From Alishewanella longhuensis (GTDB lineage: Bacteria; Pseudomonadota; Gammaproteobacteria; Enterobacterales; Alteromonadaceae), in contig NZ_BNAO01000007.1 in the NCBI RefSeq assembly GCF_014653435.1, positions 45,270 through 92,506 of the forward strand: a stretch of DNA of 47,237 bases, in the 5' to 3' direction. Below the pieces are notes generated by a model, which saw only the letters and a list, made by a program, of their open reading frames with translations, did not search any database and was not told the DNA's origin. A program made the position numbers and the translations under genes. Positions 19,396-27,880 of the stretch are shown here, in pieces (the stretch's first letter is position 1; the number at the start of each line of letters is the position of its first letter).

Positions 19396-20259
19396 ATGAC
19401 TAGAATACTTTTTAGCTGCCTCTGCCTGGTAACAGGCTTATTTTTAACGGCTTGTAGTAGCAAACCGTCTGCACCAGAACCCAAACCGACCAGCAAGAAA
19501 ATGGTGTCGCCAAATGAAGGACGTTACCAGCAGGATCAGGATAGCAAGCCCGATAGATTGCCGACTATATTAGAAATGACCGATCCCACACCAAAGGCAG
19601 AGCCATTAAGCCGTGGCGGTAACAACCCTTATAATATTTTTGGGGTAAATTATTTACCGGTATCTCACCTGACTTCCCATCAGGAAATTGGTATCGCCTC
19701 CTGGTATGGCAATAAGTTTCACGGTCATTACACCTCTAATGGTGAAGTCTACAATATGTTTGCGATGACCGCGGCGCATAAAACCTTACCGCTACCTTCT
19801 TATGTCCGCGTCACTAACCTTGATAATAATCAAAGCGCTATCGTACGGGTAAACGACCGGGGACCTTTTCATCAAGACAGAATTATCGATTTATCATATT
19901 CGGCAGCCTATAAAATAGGCATGTTGCAGCGCGGTACAGCCAGGGTTAAGGTAGAACTGCTAAAATCGCCGGCGATGCTGGCGCAGCAAACAGTAAATAC
20001 CAGCGGTTCAGGTGTATCCTTGGCCAGACAATGTTATATTCAGTTACTGGCCAGCAGCGATAATCGCCGTGCCACGCAGCTACAGCAACAAGTCGCTAAA
20101 CAGTGGTCAGTACCAACAGAAGTTCGCAGTGGTAATGGTTTGCACCGATTATTAGTCGGCCCAACCTCCGATATGCAGCAAGCACAAAACTGGCTAAAAC
20201 GCTTTCGGGCGGCAAATTACCCCGAGGCCTTTTTCTTCGATAACCGCCAATGCGGTTAA
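19396..20259 (+). CDS. rlpA: Septal/rare lipoprotein A (lytic transglycosylase RlpA)
   Basis: A 287-residue lipoprotein with lipobox LTAC near residue 20. The double-psi beta-barrel domain (about residues 95-190) has the family motif GIASWYGNKFHGHYTSNGEVYNM and the catalytic-region segment RVNDRGPFHQDRIIDLSYSAA. A C-terminal SPOR-like domain (about 210-285) would bind denuded glycan strands. Pseudomonas RlpA cleaves naked glycans at the septum. It follows rodA by one base and precedes dacA, the conserved order. Confidence 0.94.
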   Translation: MTRILFSCLCLVTGLFLTACSSKPSAPEPKPTSKKMVSPNEGRYQQDQDSKPDRLPTILEMTDPTPKAEPLSRGGNNPYNIFGVNYLPVSHLTSHQEIGIASWYGNKFHGHYTSNGEVYNMFAMTAAHKTLPLPSYVRVTNLDNNQSAIVRVNDRGPFHQDRIIDLSYSAAYKIGMLQRGTARVKVELLKSPAMLAQQTVNTSGSGVSLARQCYIQLLASSDNRRATQLQQQVAKQWSVPTEVRSGNGLHRLLVGPTSDMQQAQNWLKRFRAANYPEAFFFDNRQCG

Positions 20260-20299
20260 TTTACTGAATTTCAATAACTTTAACTAAAGAACAGGTGCC

Positions 20300-21463
20300 A
20301 TGACTCGTTATCAATATATTATTAGTGCCGCCGCGCTTACTATCAGCAGCGTGTGTTTTACCGCCACGCTAAGTGCGCAAACTGTCACGCCACAAGCGCC
20401 AACCGTTGCAGCTAAGGGACATATCCTGGTTGACTATGATACGGGCACAGTGTTGTCTGAAGAAAATGCAGATATGTCGCTTGCTCCTGCCAGTTTAACC
20501 AAAATGATGACCATTTATGTGATTGGTATGGAGTTAAAGCAAGGCAATATCAGTTTAGCGGATATGGTGACCGTTAGTGAACGCGCCTGGTCAAAAAACT
20601 TCCCGGGTTCATCGTTAATGTTTATCGAGGTCGGCACCCAGGTTAAGGTAGAAGACCTGGCCCGCGGCATTATGATTCAATCAGGTAACGATGCCTGTGT
20701 TGCTATGGCAGAGCATATTGCTGGCACCGAAGACGCCTTTGTCGATTTGATGAATGCCCACGCTGAACGTCTGGGTATGGCCAATACCCGTTTTAGCAAT
20801 AGCCATGGTCTGCACTTAGAAGACCAATATACTACCCCTCGAGATATGGCAGTGTTATCACGCGCCTTAATTCGTGATGTGCCGGATCTCTATGCCCTTT
20901 ACTCCGAACGTGAATTTTCTTACAACAATATCCGCCAATCTAACCGCAACTCTTTATTATGGGATCGCAGCTTAGAAGTAGACGGTATAAAAACCGGCTA
21001 TACCAAAGAAGCGGGCTTTAGCCTAATTACCTCAGCGACTCGTGAAGGTATGCGTTTAGTTTCAGTGGTCATGGGTACCGCTAATGAACGCGCCCGCGCT
21101 GCCGAAAACAAGAAATTACTGACGTACGGTTTCCGTTTCTTTGAAACCTTTTCGCCTTATCAGGCCGGCGAAAAATTTGCCGATCAGCGTATTTGGCAAG
21201 GAGCCAAAGAAACTATCGCTTTGGGGTTAGCACAAGACACTCCTATTACGTTAGCCCGCGGCCAGCGCCGTAACTTAAAAGCTGAAATTAGCTTGGATCA
21301 ACAGCTGGTCGCCCCCATATCCAGAGGCCAGGTGGTTGGTAAAATTTACCTACGCACCGCTGAGCAAGATATTGCAGAGTATCCGCTGGTCGCGTTAGAA
21401 AGTGTAGAAAAAGGCGGCTTTTTCGGTCGGATGATCGATTATATTAAAATGAAATTTAATTAA
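20300..21463 (+). CDS. dacA: D-alanyl-D-alanine carboxypeptidase (PBP5/6 type)
   Basis: A 387-residue low-molecular-mass penicillin-binding protein with a cleavable signal peptide (TLSAQ near residue 27). All three active-site motifs are present: SLTK at 65-68, SGN at 128-130 and KTG at 231-233. A C-terminal beta domain (about 290-365) is followed by an amphipathic helix (FFGRMIDYIKMKFN) that anchors it to the outer face of the inner membrane. It trims the terminal D-alanine from pentapeptides. A terminator follows. Confidence 0.96.
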   Translation: MTRYQYIISAAALTISSVCFTATLSAQTVTPQAPTVAAKGHILVDYDTGTVLSEENADMSLAPASLTKMMTIYVIGMELKQGNISLADMVTVSERAWSKNFPGSSLMFIEVGTQVKVEDLARGIMIQSGNDACVAMAEHIAGTEDAFVDLMNAHAERLGMANTRFSNSHGLHLEDQYTTPRDMAVLSRALIRDVPDLYALYSEREFSYNNIRQSNRNSLLWDRSLEVDGIKTGYTKEAGFSLITSATREGMRLVSVVMGTANERARAAENKKLLTYGFRFFETFSPYQAGEKFADQRIWQGAKETIALGLAQDTPITLARGQRRNLKAEISLDQQLVAPISRGQVVGKIYLRTAEQDIAEYPLVALESVEKGGFFGRMIDYIKMKFN

Positions 21464-21486
21464 GCTCTGCTGGTTTTCAAGAGAAG

Positions 21487-21510
21487 TCCCGGCATATGCC
21501 GGGATTTTTT
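21487..21510 (+). terminator. Rho-independent terminator after dacA
   Basis: A perfect GC-rich palindrome at 21487-21504 (TCCCGGCATATGCCGGGA) is followed by a run of six T. It ends the cell-elongation transcript, and ybeD starts 37 bp later with its own signals. Confidence 0.9.
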
Positions 21511-21547
21511 GTTAGAATAAGGCAGTTAACGGTTTAGAGACAGCACA

Positions 21548-21829
21548 ATGGTAACTGAAGTTAAAAATACCAAATTTGATGAGTATCTGGAGTTTCCCTG
21601 CCAGTTTAATTTTAAAGTACTAGGCTTAGCCGAAGCGCGGCTGGTGGACGAAGTGATGGCAGTTATTCAGCAACACACTGAAGCTACCGACTATAGCCCA
21701 ACGGTAAAACCCAGTGCGAAAGGCAATTATCACTCGGTGTCGGTAAAAGTGACCGTGACCAGCAAAGATCATATTGAGCTGCTGTACACTGAGCTTGGCA
21801 AAATAGAACTGGTACGATACGTACTCTAG
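21548..21829 (+). CDS. ybeD: YbeD/UPF0250 small protein
   Basis: A 93-residue ACT-like protein of the YbeD (UPF0250, DUF493) family. The conserved segments [17 protein letters not shown] and [21 protein letters not shown] are clear. In E. coli it lies between dacA and lipB as here. The precise function is unknown; the fold suggests small-molecule or regulatory binding. AGAGA/CAG before ATG 21548 is a weak ribosome site. Confidence 0.93.
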   Translation: MVTEVKNTKFDEYLEFPCQFNFKVLGLAEARLVDEVMAVIQQHTEATDYSPTVKPSAKGNYHSVSVKVTVTSKDHIELLYTELGKIELVRYVL

Positions 21830-21904
21830 GGTATTTAGCCCTGTAGAGGTATTCGTATTCATGGCACTAAGCATTATAATGCCTGTTTATACCCGGAGTT
21901 TACC

Positions 21905-22558
21905 GTGTCTATCACTCAGCAACTTGTGATCCGTGAGCTAGGTCTGCAAGACTATACCCAGATCTGGCAAGCCATGCAGCAGTTTACCGATCAGCGCAAC
22001 AGCGAAACCTTGGATGAAATTTGGTTGCTGGAGCATCAACCGGTATTTACTCAGGGGCAAGCCGGTAAAGCAGAGCATCTGCTTTTTCCAGGGAAAATTC
22101 CGGTAGTACAAGTTGACCGCGGTGGTCAGGTAACCTATCACGGGCCGGGGCAATTAGTCGCCTATGTATTGCTCGATATCAAGCGACGCAATCTGGGTGT
22201 ACGGCAGCTGGTAACGATGCTAGAGCAGATTTTAATCGAATTACTCGCCGGTTATCAGATTACTGCCGCCGCCAAGAGTGACGCGCCTGGGGTTTATGTT
22301 GATGGCGCTAAGATTGCCTCACTAGGTTTAAGAATTCGCAAAGGCTGCAGCTTTCATGGTCTGGCTTTAAATGTCGATATGGATCTGGCACCCTTTAGCC
22401 AAATTAACCCCTGTGGTTATGCTGGTATGAAAATGATAAGAAGTGCCGATCTCGGCGGGCCGCTGCAGGTTTCCGACGCCAGTAAGCAACTGGCTGCATT
22501 ATTTCAACAACACCTGGCCATTAGCGAGCCAGTGTTTAAAACGGGGTTAGATAACTGA
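21905..22558 (+). CDS. lipB: Octanoyltransferase LipB
   Basis: A 217-residue cytoplasmic enzyme that moves octanoate from acyl carrier protein to lipoyl domains. The [16 protein letters not shown] motif near residue 70, the catalytic lysine in [10 protein letters not shown] near residue 138 and the catalytic cysteine in INPCGYAGM near residue 172 are present. It ends one base before lipA, so the pathway's two steps are co-expressed. The length is normal for the family. Confidence 0.97.
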   Translation: MSITQQLVIRELGLQDYTQIWQAMQQFTDQRNSETLDEIWLLEHQPVFTQGQAGKAEHLLFPGKIPVVQVDRGGQVTYHGPGQLVAYVLLDIKRRNLGVRQLVTMLEQILIELLAGYQITAAAKSDAPGVYVDGAKIASLGLRIRKGCSFHGLALNVDMDLAPFSQINPCGYAGMKMIRSADLGGPLQVSDASKQLAALFQQHLAISEPVFKTGLDN

Positions 22559-22559
22559 T

Positions 22560-23540
22560 ATGACCAAAACAGCACGTATGGAACCCGGCGTAAAATTGCG
22601 CGATGCCGATAAGATGGCGCTGATCCCCGTTAAAGTACTCCCTACGGAACGTGACGAACTGTTACGTAAGCCCGAGTGGCTGAAAATCAAATTACCAAAA
22701 AGTACCGAGCGGATTGACGAGATCAAAGGCGCGCTGCGCAAGCACGGCTTACATTCGGTATGCGAAGAAGCTTCTTGCCCTAACCTGTCAGAATGCTTTA
22801 ACCACGGCACTGCCACCTTTATGATTTTAGGGGCAATTTGTACCCGCCGCTGTCCCTTCTGTGATGTTGCCCATGGCCGTCCGTTGCCACCCAGTGCTGA
22901 AGAACCAGAAAAGCTGGCACTGACTATCCGGGATATGAAGCTAAAGTATGTCGTTATTACCTCGGTAGACCGCGACGATTTACGTGATGGCGGAGCACAA
23001 CACTTTGCTGACTGTATTAGCGCCATTCGTAAATACAGCCCGGAAATTAAAATTGAAGTGCTGGTACCCGATTTCCGTGGCCGTATGGATGTGGCACTAG
23101 AAATTTTAAGCCAAAGCCCACCAGATGTGTTTAACCATAATCTGGAAACTGCGCCACGCCTATATAAACTAGCGCGGCCAGGTGCTGACTATAAATGGTC
23201 ACTGCAACTGTTAAAACGCTTTAAAGAAGCGCATCCTAATGTTTCAACCAAATCAGGTTTAATGGTTGGCTTGGGCGAGACTACCGAAGAGCTGCTAGAA
23301 GTACTGCGCGACCTACGCGAGCATAATGTGGATATGCTGACCGTTGGTCAATATCTACAACCCAGTAAGCATCACCTACCGGTAAGACGTTTTATGCCGC
23401 CGGCAGAGTTTGATGAGATTAAAGCTTACGCTAACGACATTGGCTTTAAACACGCCGCTTGCGGTCCTTTTGTGCGATCTAGCTACCACGCCGATCGGCA
23501 GGCGGCAGGAGAGGATATTGTGACTTACAACGCTAAATAG
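22560..23540 (+). CDS. lipA: Lipoyl synthase, C-terminus rewritten by transposon end
   Basis: A 326-residue radical-SAM enzyme that inserts two sulfurs into octanoyl groups. The auxiliary-cluster cysteines are in [12 protein letters not shown] (about 72-83) and the SAM-cluster motif is CTRRCPFC (about 98-105). The C-terminal RSSYHAD motif is complete. The last six codons (VTYNAK) and the stop are transposon sequence: the Tn7-like element begins at 23519, inside codon 320. The ancestral reading, recovered by joining 23518 to 35532, is ...EDIS and stop, 321 residues like E. coli LipA. Ile320 is kept (ATA to ATT), so activity is probably unaffected. The native terminator is now 12 kb away, so transcripts may run into tnsE. 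Confidence 0.97.
   Translation: MTKTARMEPGVKLRDADKMALIPVKVLPTERDELLRKPEWLKIKLPKSTERIDEIKGALRKHGLHSVCEEASCPNLSECFNHGTATFMILGAICTRRCPFCDVAHGRPLPPSAEEPEKLALTIRDMKLKYVVITSVDRDDLRDGGAQHFADCISAIRKYSPEIKIEVLVPDFRGRMDVALEILSQSPPDVFNHNLETAPRLYKLARPGADYKWSLQLLKRFKEAHPNVSTKSGLMVGLGETTEELLEVLRDLREHNVDMLTVGQYLQPSKHHLPVRRFMPPAEFDEIKAYANDIGFKHAACGPFVRSSYHADRQAAGEDIVTYNAK
23514..23518. repeat. Target-site duplication, left copy (GATAT)
   Basis: The five bases GATAT directly precede the left transposon end, and the identical five bases directly follow the right end at 35527-35531. Five-base duplications are characteristic of Tn7-family insertion. Confidence 0.9.
23519..23532 (+). repeat. Left terminal inverted repeat of the Tn7-like element
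   Basis: TGTGACTTACAACG at the left end matches the reverse complement of 35513-35526 (TGTGAATTACAAAG) at 12 of 14 bases. TGT is the conserved Tn7-family terminus. The repeat also encodes part of the new lipA C-terminus. Confidence 0.9.
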
Positions 23541-23583
23541 TACTCCACAATGCTATTTTGTACTGTACATCGCTATTTTGTAC
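23531..23583 (+). promoter_or_regulatory. Array of three TnsB-type binding sites, left end
   Basis: Three 13-bp copies related to YGCTATTTTGTAC start at 23531, 23551 and 23571, an exact 20-bp period. The second and third differ at one base; the outermost (CGCTAAATAGTAC) is more diverged and contains the lipA stop codon. The reverse complement carries ACAAAATAG, a core also present in Tn7 TnsB sites. Ordered repeats near the terminus are where TnsB binds to pair the ends. Confidence 0.8.
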
Positions 23584-23614
23584 CGCCACTTCGTAGTAAT
23601 AGCGGAGTGGCTTA

Positions 23615-25372
23615 GTGAAGGGGATTCCAGGGATCAAGGAATTCCCCTCCGATAATCGTTACTGGCGGGTTGATTGGTTCGGTGCCATTCAGCCCAACCC
23701 CAAGCTCCTACGCGAGCCAGTACTGCAAATTGTTATCACCCCATTCAAAACACCTGATATTAGCGCTCTGCCCCCTAATAAGCTGGCTTCTGCATCCAGC
23801 GGTTTGATGGATTACACTGATCAGCGAACCATCAGCATAGGTACCGGCCAGTTGCCGGCGTTGTGTGTTGGATCTATCTGGCGCAACAGTGAATGTCAGT
23901 TGCAGCTTGCAGGGCAACTGACTGAGTTCAAAGAGTTAGAGATTTCTGGCCATACCTCTCAAGTGCTAAATGCCAGTGCCAAAGAGCATAACCAGTACAT
24001 CATTCCCTACAGTCATTACAAATTTGGCAAAGCCGGTTACCTAAGCAAAATGGTCGCTATTGAATATAACGGTGACCCTTACGGCATTTTAATCCCAATG
24101 GCAGAGCTGGTGCGGTTTTACTATGCCGTGTCGACCGACCTGGCTGATGTGATTTTCTCCGGTGACTTAAAACACAATTTGCATGCAGTGCTGAATATGG
24201 AACACACCTGGTCAGAGCCGGAAGAACAGCGCGAAGTTATTGGGCTACGCCAGCGCTTTTCGGACCAAGACGGCTGGATACTGGCCCGAATTCTAAATTC
24301 TCCCGAAGCCTGGTCAGGTGCCACAGCAGTGCACGACGCCATGCTAAAAAGTCGTGTAAATGGCGTAGCGGCGCATATTGAAAGTAATTTTCCGTTTGCC
24401 GGCAACACGAACCTGAGCGCCCGTTGCAAAATGCTCCCTACGGCTGATCCGAATAAATGGCGTTACCTGGTATTGTCACTCGTTCGCTGCTCTGCTGCTT
24501 TCCCCTTCCGGCATCTGACCGTGTATCGAGATAACGACAACAACCGAGCCAAAGATGGCGAAGACAAACCCGATGACGAGAAAAAGCCAGGCTGGGGCGG
24601 CCCCCTTGTAGTTCCTGGACAGCAAGGCAAACCCTTTCAAAGTCAGCAAGCACCGAATAAAAACGCAGCTACAGAAATATTTAACCTGCCAACAGACAGG
24701 TTTGGCGATATTGCCGGTAAAGAGCTCGATAAGCCCACTAAAGAACAGTGTGAATATAAATCCGCCTCCACCTTAAAGCCACCTGTCGACACCAATCAAC
24801 TTAGTAGTGCTCAAGGTGATAATACCGACTCGACAGTGGGCACAGGCCGGTTAAATAGCACTTACGAGCGAGCTAAAGCACTACCAGCGAGTTTTGAGAC
24901 CTTTATTAAAGCTATCGAGCATCTGAATAACTATAAAGGCTTTAGCGCCAAGATAAGGGAACCGGATGAACTGACCAGATTTATTCCACTTACTAAACCT
25001 GAAGGGTGTTGGCAGTGGTCTTATTTGGAATCAAAACTTTTAACTCACCGCCAGGTTCTAATTGCAGATATTAAGTGCGATGACCAATATTTTACTTTAG
25101 TTGAGTTTGAACAACGAACTTCTGATAGCTGTCGAATTGGAGCACTACATGTTAATAATGGATCAAAAATTCTAACACCTATACTACATGGCATATTAGC
25201 AGGTGTTGCAGAAGAAAGAGGTGTCTGGTCTAACATTAAGCCTTATCGTTTAAAAAATATCTTTTTAGATTCCTACAAACATGTTTGGCCAACCCCACAT
25301 AATTTCTCAGAAAGTATTATAAGCAAGCTGTTGAAAAAATTAGAAATGCATTACCAAAAATATTCACCCTAG
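23615..25372 (+). CDS. tnsE: TnsE-like target-selection protein
   Basis: A 585-residue protein whose GTG start (GGAG seven bases upstream) lies just inside the left end. From memory of Tn7 TnsE, I see the same pattern: an N-terminal WRVDWF strand (WRIFVWF in Tn7), an IPxxELxR segment near residue 160 followed by S-x2-L-x4-xV, and a C-terminal domain (about 425-585) with VLIADIKCDDQYFTLVEFE and a late WP motif. A low-complexity acidic linker lies near residues 310-400. TnsE directs Tn7 to replicating DNA and conjugal plasmids through the sliding clamp and 3' recessed ends. It is far from tnsABC and next to lipA. Overall identity is low, so a profile search should confirm it. Confidence 0.65.
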   Translation: MKGIPGIKEFPSDNRYWRVDWFGAIQPNPKLLREPVLQIVITPFKTPDISALPPNKLASASSGLMDYTDQRTISIGTGQLPALCVGSIWRNSECQLQLAGQLTEFKELEISGHTSQVLNASAKEHNQYIIPYSHYKFGKAGYLSKMVAIEYNGDPYGILIPMAELVRFYYAVSTDLADVIFSGDLKHNLHAVLNMEHTWSEPEEQREVIGLRQRFSDQDGWILARILNSPEAWSGATAVHDAMLKSRVNGVAAHIESNFPFAGNTNLSARCKMLPTADPNKWRYLVLSLVRCSAAFPFRHLTVYRDNDNNRAKDGEDKPDDEKKPGWGGPLVVPGQQGKPFQSQQAPNKNAATEIFNLPTDRFGDIAGKELDKPTKEQCEYKSASTLKPPVDTNQLSSAQGDNTDSTVGTGRLNSTYERAKALPASFETFIKAIEHLNNYKGFSAKIREPDELTRFIPLTKPEGCWQWSYLESKLLTHRQVLIADIKCDDQYFTLVEFEQRTSDSCRIGALHVNNGSKILTPILHGILAGVAEERGVWSNIKPYRLKNIFLDSYKHVWPTPHNFSESIISKLLKKLEMHYQKYSP

Positions 25373-25390
25373 ACAACTCAGCCTAAATAA

Positions 25391-26254
25391 CTAAGCTGCT
25401 GCCGAAATAATTTTCAGTTCGTTAGACATAACAACATCATCACTTACAATCAGCAACTCCGTGCCTATCCTTTTGTTAGCTGCACTGTAATTCAAATTAA
25501 ATCTAAACTGCCGCCTACCATGATAAAGCTCTTGAATATGTGGAGAGTTATCATAAGTTAAAATCCATGGACGTTGCAACGCAGTCAAAGTATCAGCGAT
25601 ATGTTTATGATCCTTTGGTTCATAAAAGTTTGTATACAGAGTTGAGCCTTTAACAAAATATGGCGGATCAATACAGTAAATACTGTTTTCAGGAAGGAAT
25701 CCGTCTGATTCATTTATAAAATCAACAGCATCCATATTATACAAATGGATACGATGTTTGTATTTTTCAATCCGTCGTATTCGTTCAACCAGACCTACCT
25801 TATTAAAACGGCAGTCAATCTTGTAGTCACCAGCTTGTGCGATTCCACCGATTACTCCAGCTTTAAGGATCACTCCTGACCGATTTGTCCGATTTAGAAA
25901 AAAGGAAGAAAATGCTAAGTCAAAATCGTCGACAATGTCTTTATTCTCTTGTACCTCACGTTGACGATACCATTCTTCAATAGTTACATCAGTGGATTGA
26001 ATTCTGTCAACAAAATCATCTGTTCTATTTAAAACTGCGTTCCAAAATGACCAAATAGAACGATCTAAGTCATTTAGGTGAAGTTCATGAACATGACCTT
26101 TAAACAGCAGAGATAAAGCCAACCCCCCCCCTCCAGCATATGGTTCAGCATAATGACCTTTTGACAGTTCATTGTCTGTAATAATTTTAGATACCAAAGG
26201 CCAAATAGCGGTCTTTCCACCGGGGTATCTGAGTGGTGATGGTGTTTGTGGCAT
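25391..26254 (-). CDS. Dam-like DNA adenine N6-methyltransferase
   Basis: A 287-residue D12-class methyltransferase. The N-terminal RYPGGKT (9-15), the SAM-binding motif AEPYAGGGGLAL (36-47) and the catalytic DPPYF (196-200) appear in the order of the alpha/Dam group. A target-recognition region lies between about 75 and 170. It converges with tnsE (18 bp between stop codons) and follows the ParB-like gene by 76 bp on the same strand. No cognate restriction endonuclease is recognisable, so it may be an orphan enzyme or work with the ParB-like protein. The target sequence cannot be read from the protein. Confidence 0.9.
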   Translation of the reverse strand: MPQTPSPLRYPGGKTAIWPLVSKIITDNELSKGHYAEPYAGGGGLALSLLFKGHVHELHLNDLDRSIWSFWNAVLNRTDDFVDRIQSTDVTIEEWYRQREVQENKDIVDDFDLAFSSFFLNRTNRSGVILKAGVIGGIAQAGDYKIDCRFNKVGLVERIRRIEKYKHRIHLYNMDAVDFINESDGFLPENSIYCIDPPYFVKGSTLYTNFYEPKDHKHIADTLTALQRPWILTYDNSPHIQELYHGRRQFRFNLNYSAANKRIGTELLIVSDDVVMSNELKIISAAA

Positions 26255-26330
26255 ATATCCCCCTGCCGTAGATCTTCAGTCCAATTTTACTATGAATACC
26301 TTCATTTGGCCATAGCTGCCAGTTTATATT

Positions 26331-27746
26331 TTACACACGTTTCAACATGTATTTAATGATCTCAGAAATATTGTCAAACTCTCTTTTTAGCTGTTTTGGA
26401 TCAGGGTAAATACCGGCATGAGCATTGGCACCAAGCGTTTTAGGTGACAATGCATTCATTTCATTAGATTGCACTCGCTTTAATCCCGCGACTGCATTTT
26501 TTTCAGACTTCGAAAGATTTGAGTCCAACTCAATTTCTTTGATAACTTTGTCCATAAGTATGTGGGTCTGTACTTGCTGGTAACTTCCTGTGACAGCCTC
26601 AAAATACAGTACATATAAATTTTCTAAGAATGCTCTGGTGATCTGAGACACAGCTAATGGCTTGTCATCAATATCTATCGTTTTCATTTCCTCAAATACT
26701 CTGCGAAGTATTTTGTTGTTAATCGCCACTTTAAAATCGTGAGGAACAATAAATTTTCTGTTGTCTGGATTTCTTGTGTTGCTATCTCCGGTTGTGCCAT
26801 TTCCGCTGGCACCTGCACTTCCTCTATCACTTTCTCCGTTTCCGGTCGAACTACTATTGTCTGAACCGCTATTTGGCGTAGTGTTTCCCGTACCAGCTCC
26901 TGTAGAAGTGGGATTATTGTTAAGCAGACAGCTATCCAACAAATGAGTCTTTACCCTCTGCTTGGGCGCCACAGACTGTTCAATTAGCAAGCGACCGTAA
27001 GCTATCCAATCATCCTTATTTGTGCGCGAGTGAACAACAGTATTCTCAACAAGATCTGCACAAAAGCGCTCCAATACCTTGTCAAAATCTGAGCAAGAAA
27101 CGTTAATTTTTACGTCTGATTCTGAACGTGGGCTAACGATCCCGAAAGTTTCTCTAATAAATGGATTACCAACATAGCGAGCCGCTGTAGTAATGATCCT
27201 TTCCGTTTGATCGTGGTGTAATATGTTTTTCTTAACTGCATACTCAATTAGAACAAGAGCTAATGCGTTTTGGTCACGTTTGTTAACACGTCCATTGTGT
27301 CTGGTCTTCTGCTTCGGGTCCCAATTTCTAATCCCAATCCCGTCTTGCTCACCGTTGTGGCGAACTCCCATCCATACATTCGCCTCTTCTAAACTATCAA
27401 ATAGGACACAGTTGATGGAGACGGGAATAGATGCACTGCTTTCAGAAAGTCGTTTGAAGTAAGGAACTTCGCCTGAGGGAGCTTTTTCTGGGTCATTAAG
27501 AAGCAATAAGGAACATAGTCGTCGATTACCCTCGACTACAACATAATTACCTTCTTCATCTTTGATTACACCAATAGAATCCAGCGGATTAACGCCATGC
27601 GTAGCAATATGACGAGCAAGGTTCTTTACTCTTTCATCTTTAAGAAGATGTTCAATAATTGAAGGCTGATCATAAATTGGGTTGTGCCTAGGGTTCTCTG
27701 AATCAAGGTAAATATCTAGCACGTTCAAAAGCATATTACTGCTCAT
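26331..27746 (-). CDS. ParB/Srx-domain protein with Ser/Gly-rich linker
   Basis: A 471-residue protein. The N-terminal ParB-like domain (about residues 5-130) has the SENPRHNP segment and VVEGNRR at 70-76, the nucleotide-binding/catalytic box of the ParB/sulfiredoxin fold. A helical middle region follows, then a flexible Ser/Gly/Asn-rich linker (about 278-325) and a helical C-terminal domain of about 140 residues. There is no ParA partner, so plasmid partition is unlikely. ParB-fold proteins of this kind occur in defence islands and beside DNA methylases, and may act as nucleases or NTPases. It precedes the methyltransferase gene in a probable two-gene operon. Function unknown. Confidence 0.75.
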   Translation of the reverse strand: MSSNMLLNVLDIYLDSENPRHNPIYDQPSIIEHLLKDERVKNLARHIATHGVNPLDSIGVIKDEEGNYVVVEGNRRLCSLLLLNDPEKAPSGEVPYFKRLSESSASIPVSINCVLFDSLEEANVWMGVRHNGEQDGIGIRNWDPKQKTRHNGRVNKRDQNALALVLIEYAVKKNILHHDQTERIITTAARYVGNPFIRETFGIVSPRSESDVKINVSCSDFDKVLERFCADLVENTVVHSRTNKDDWIAYGRLLIEQSVAPKQRVKTHLLDSCLLNNNPTSTGAGTGNTTPNSGSDNSSSTGNGESDRGSAGASGNGTTGDSNTRNPDNRKFIVPHDFKVAINNKILRRVFEEMKTIDIDDKPLAVSQITRAFLENLYVLYFEAVTGSYQQVQTHILMDKVIKEIELDSNLSKSEKNAVAGLKRVQSNEMNALSPKTLGANAHAGIYPDPKQLKREFDNISEIIKYMLKRV

Positions 27747-27880
27747 AACATAGTCCCTTATTTGTGTGTAATCTTAGTAATTTTTATTAATTATTTCGCT
27801 CAATAAGTTGGCATTCCTAATTTAATACTGAAGATTACTTCAATTACACACTATCAGTCCATATAAAATTTGTATTAAAA

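Noticed and set aside
23541-23565. Taking the CTC-ACA-TG similarity between 23541-23565 and 35415-35437 as the terminal repeats
   Set aside because: It lacks a TGT/ACA terminus and target duplication. It is better read as internal TnsB sites inside the true ends.
26331-27746. Plasmid partition ParB
   Set aside because: There is no ParA gene, no parS-like repeats, and the box reads GNRR within a larger multi-domain protein.
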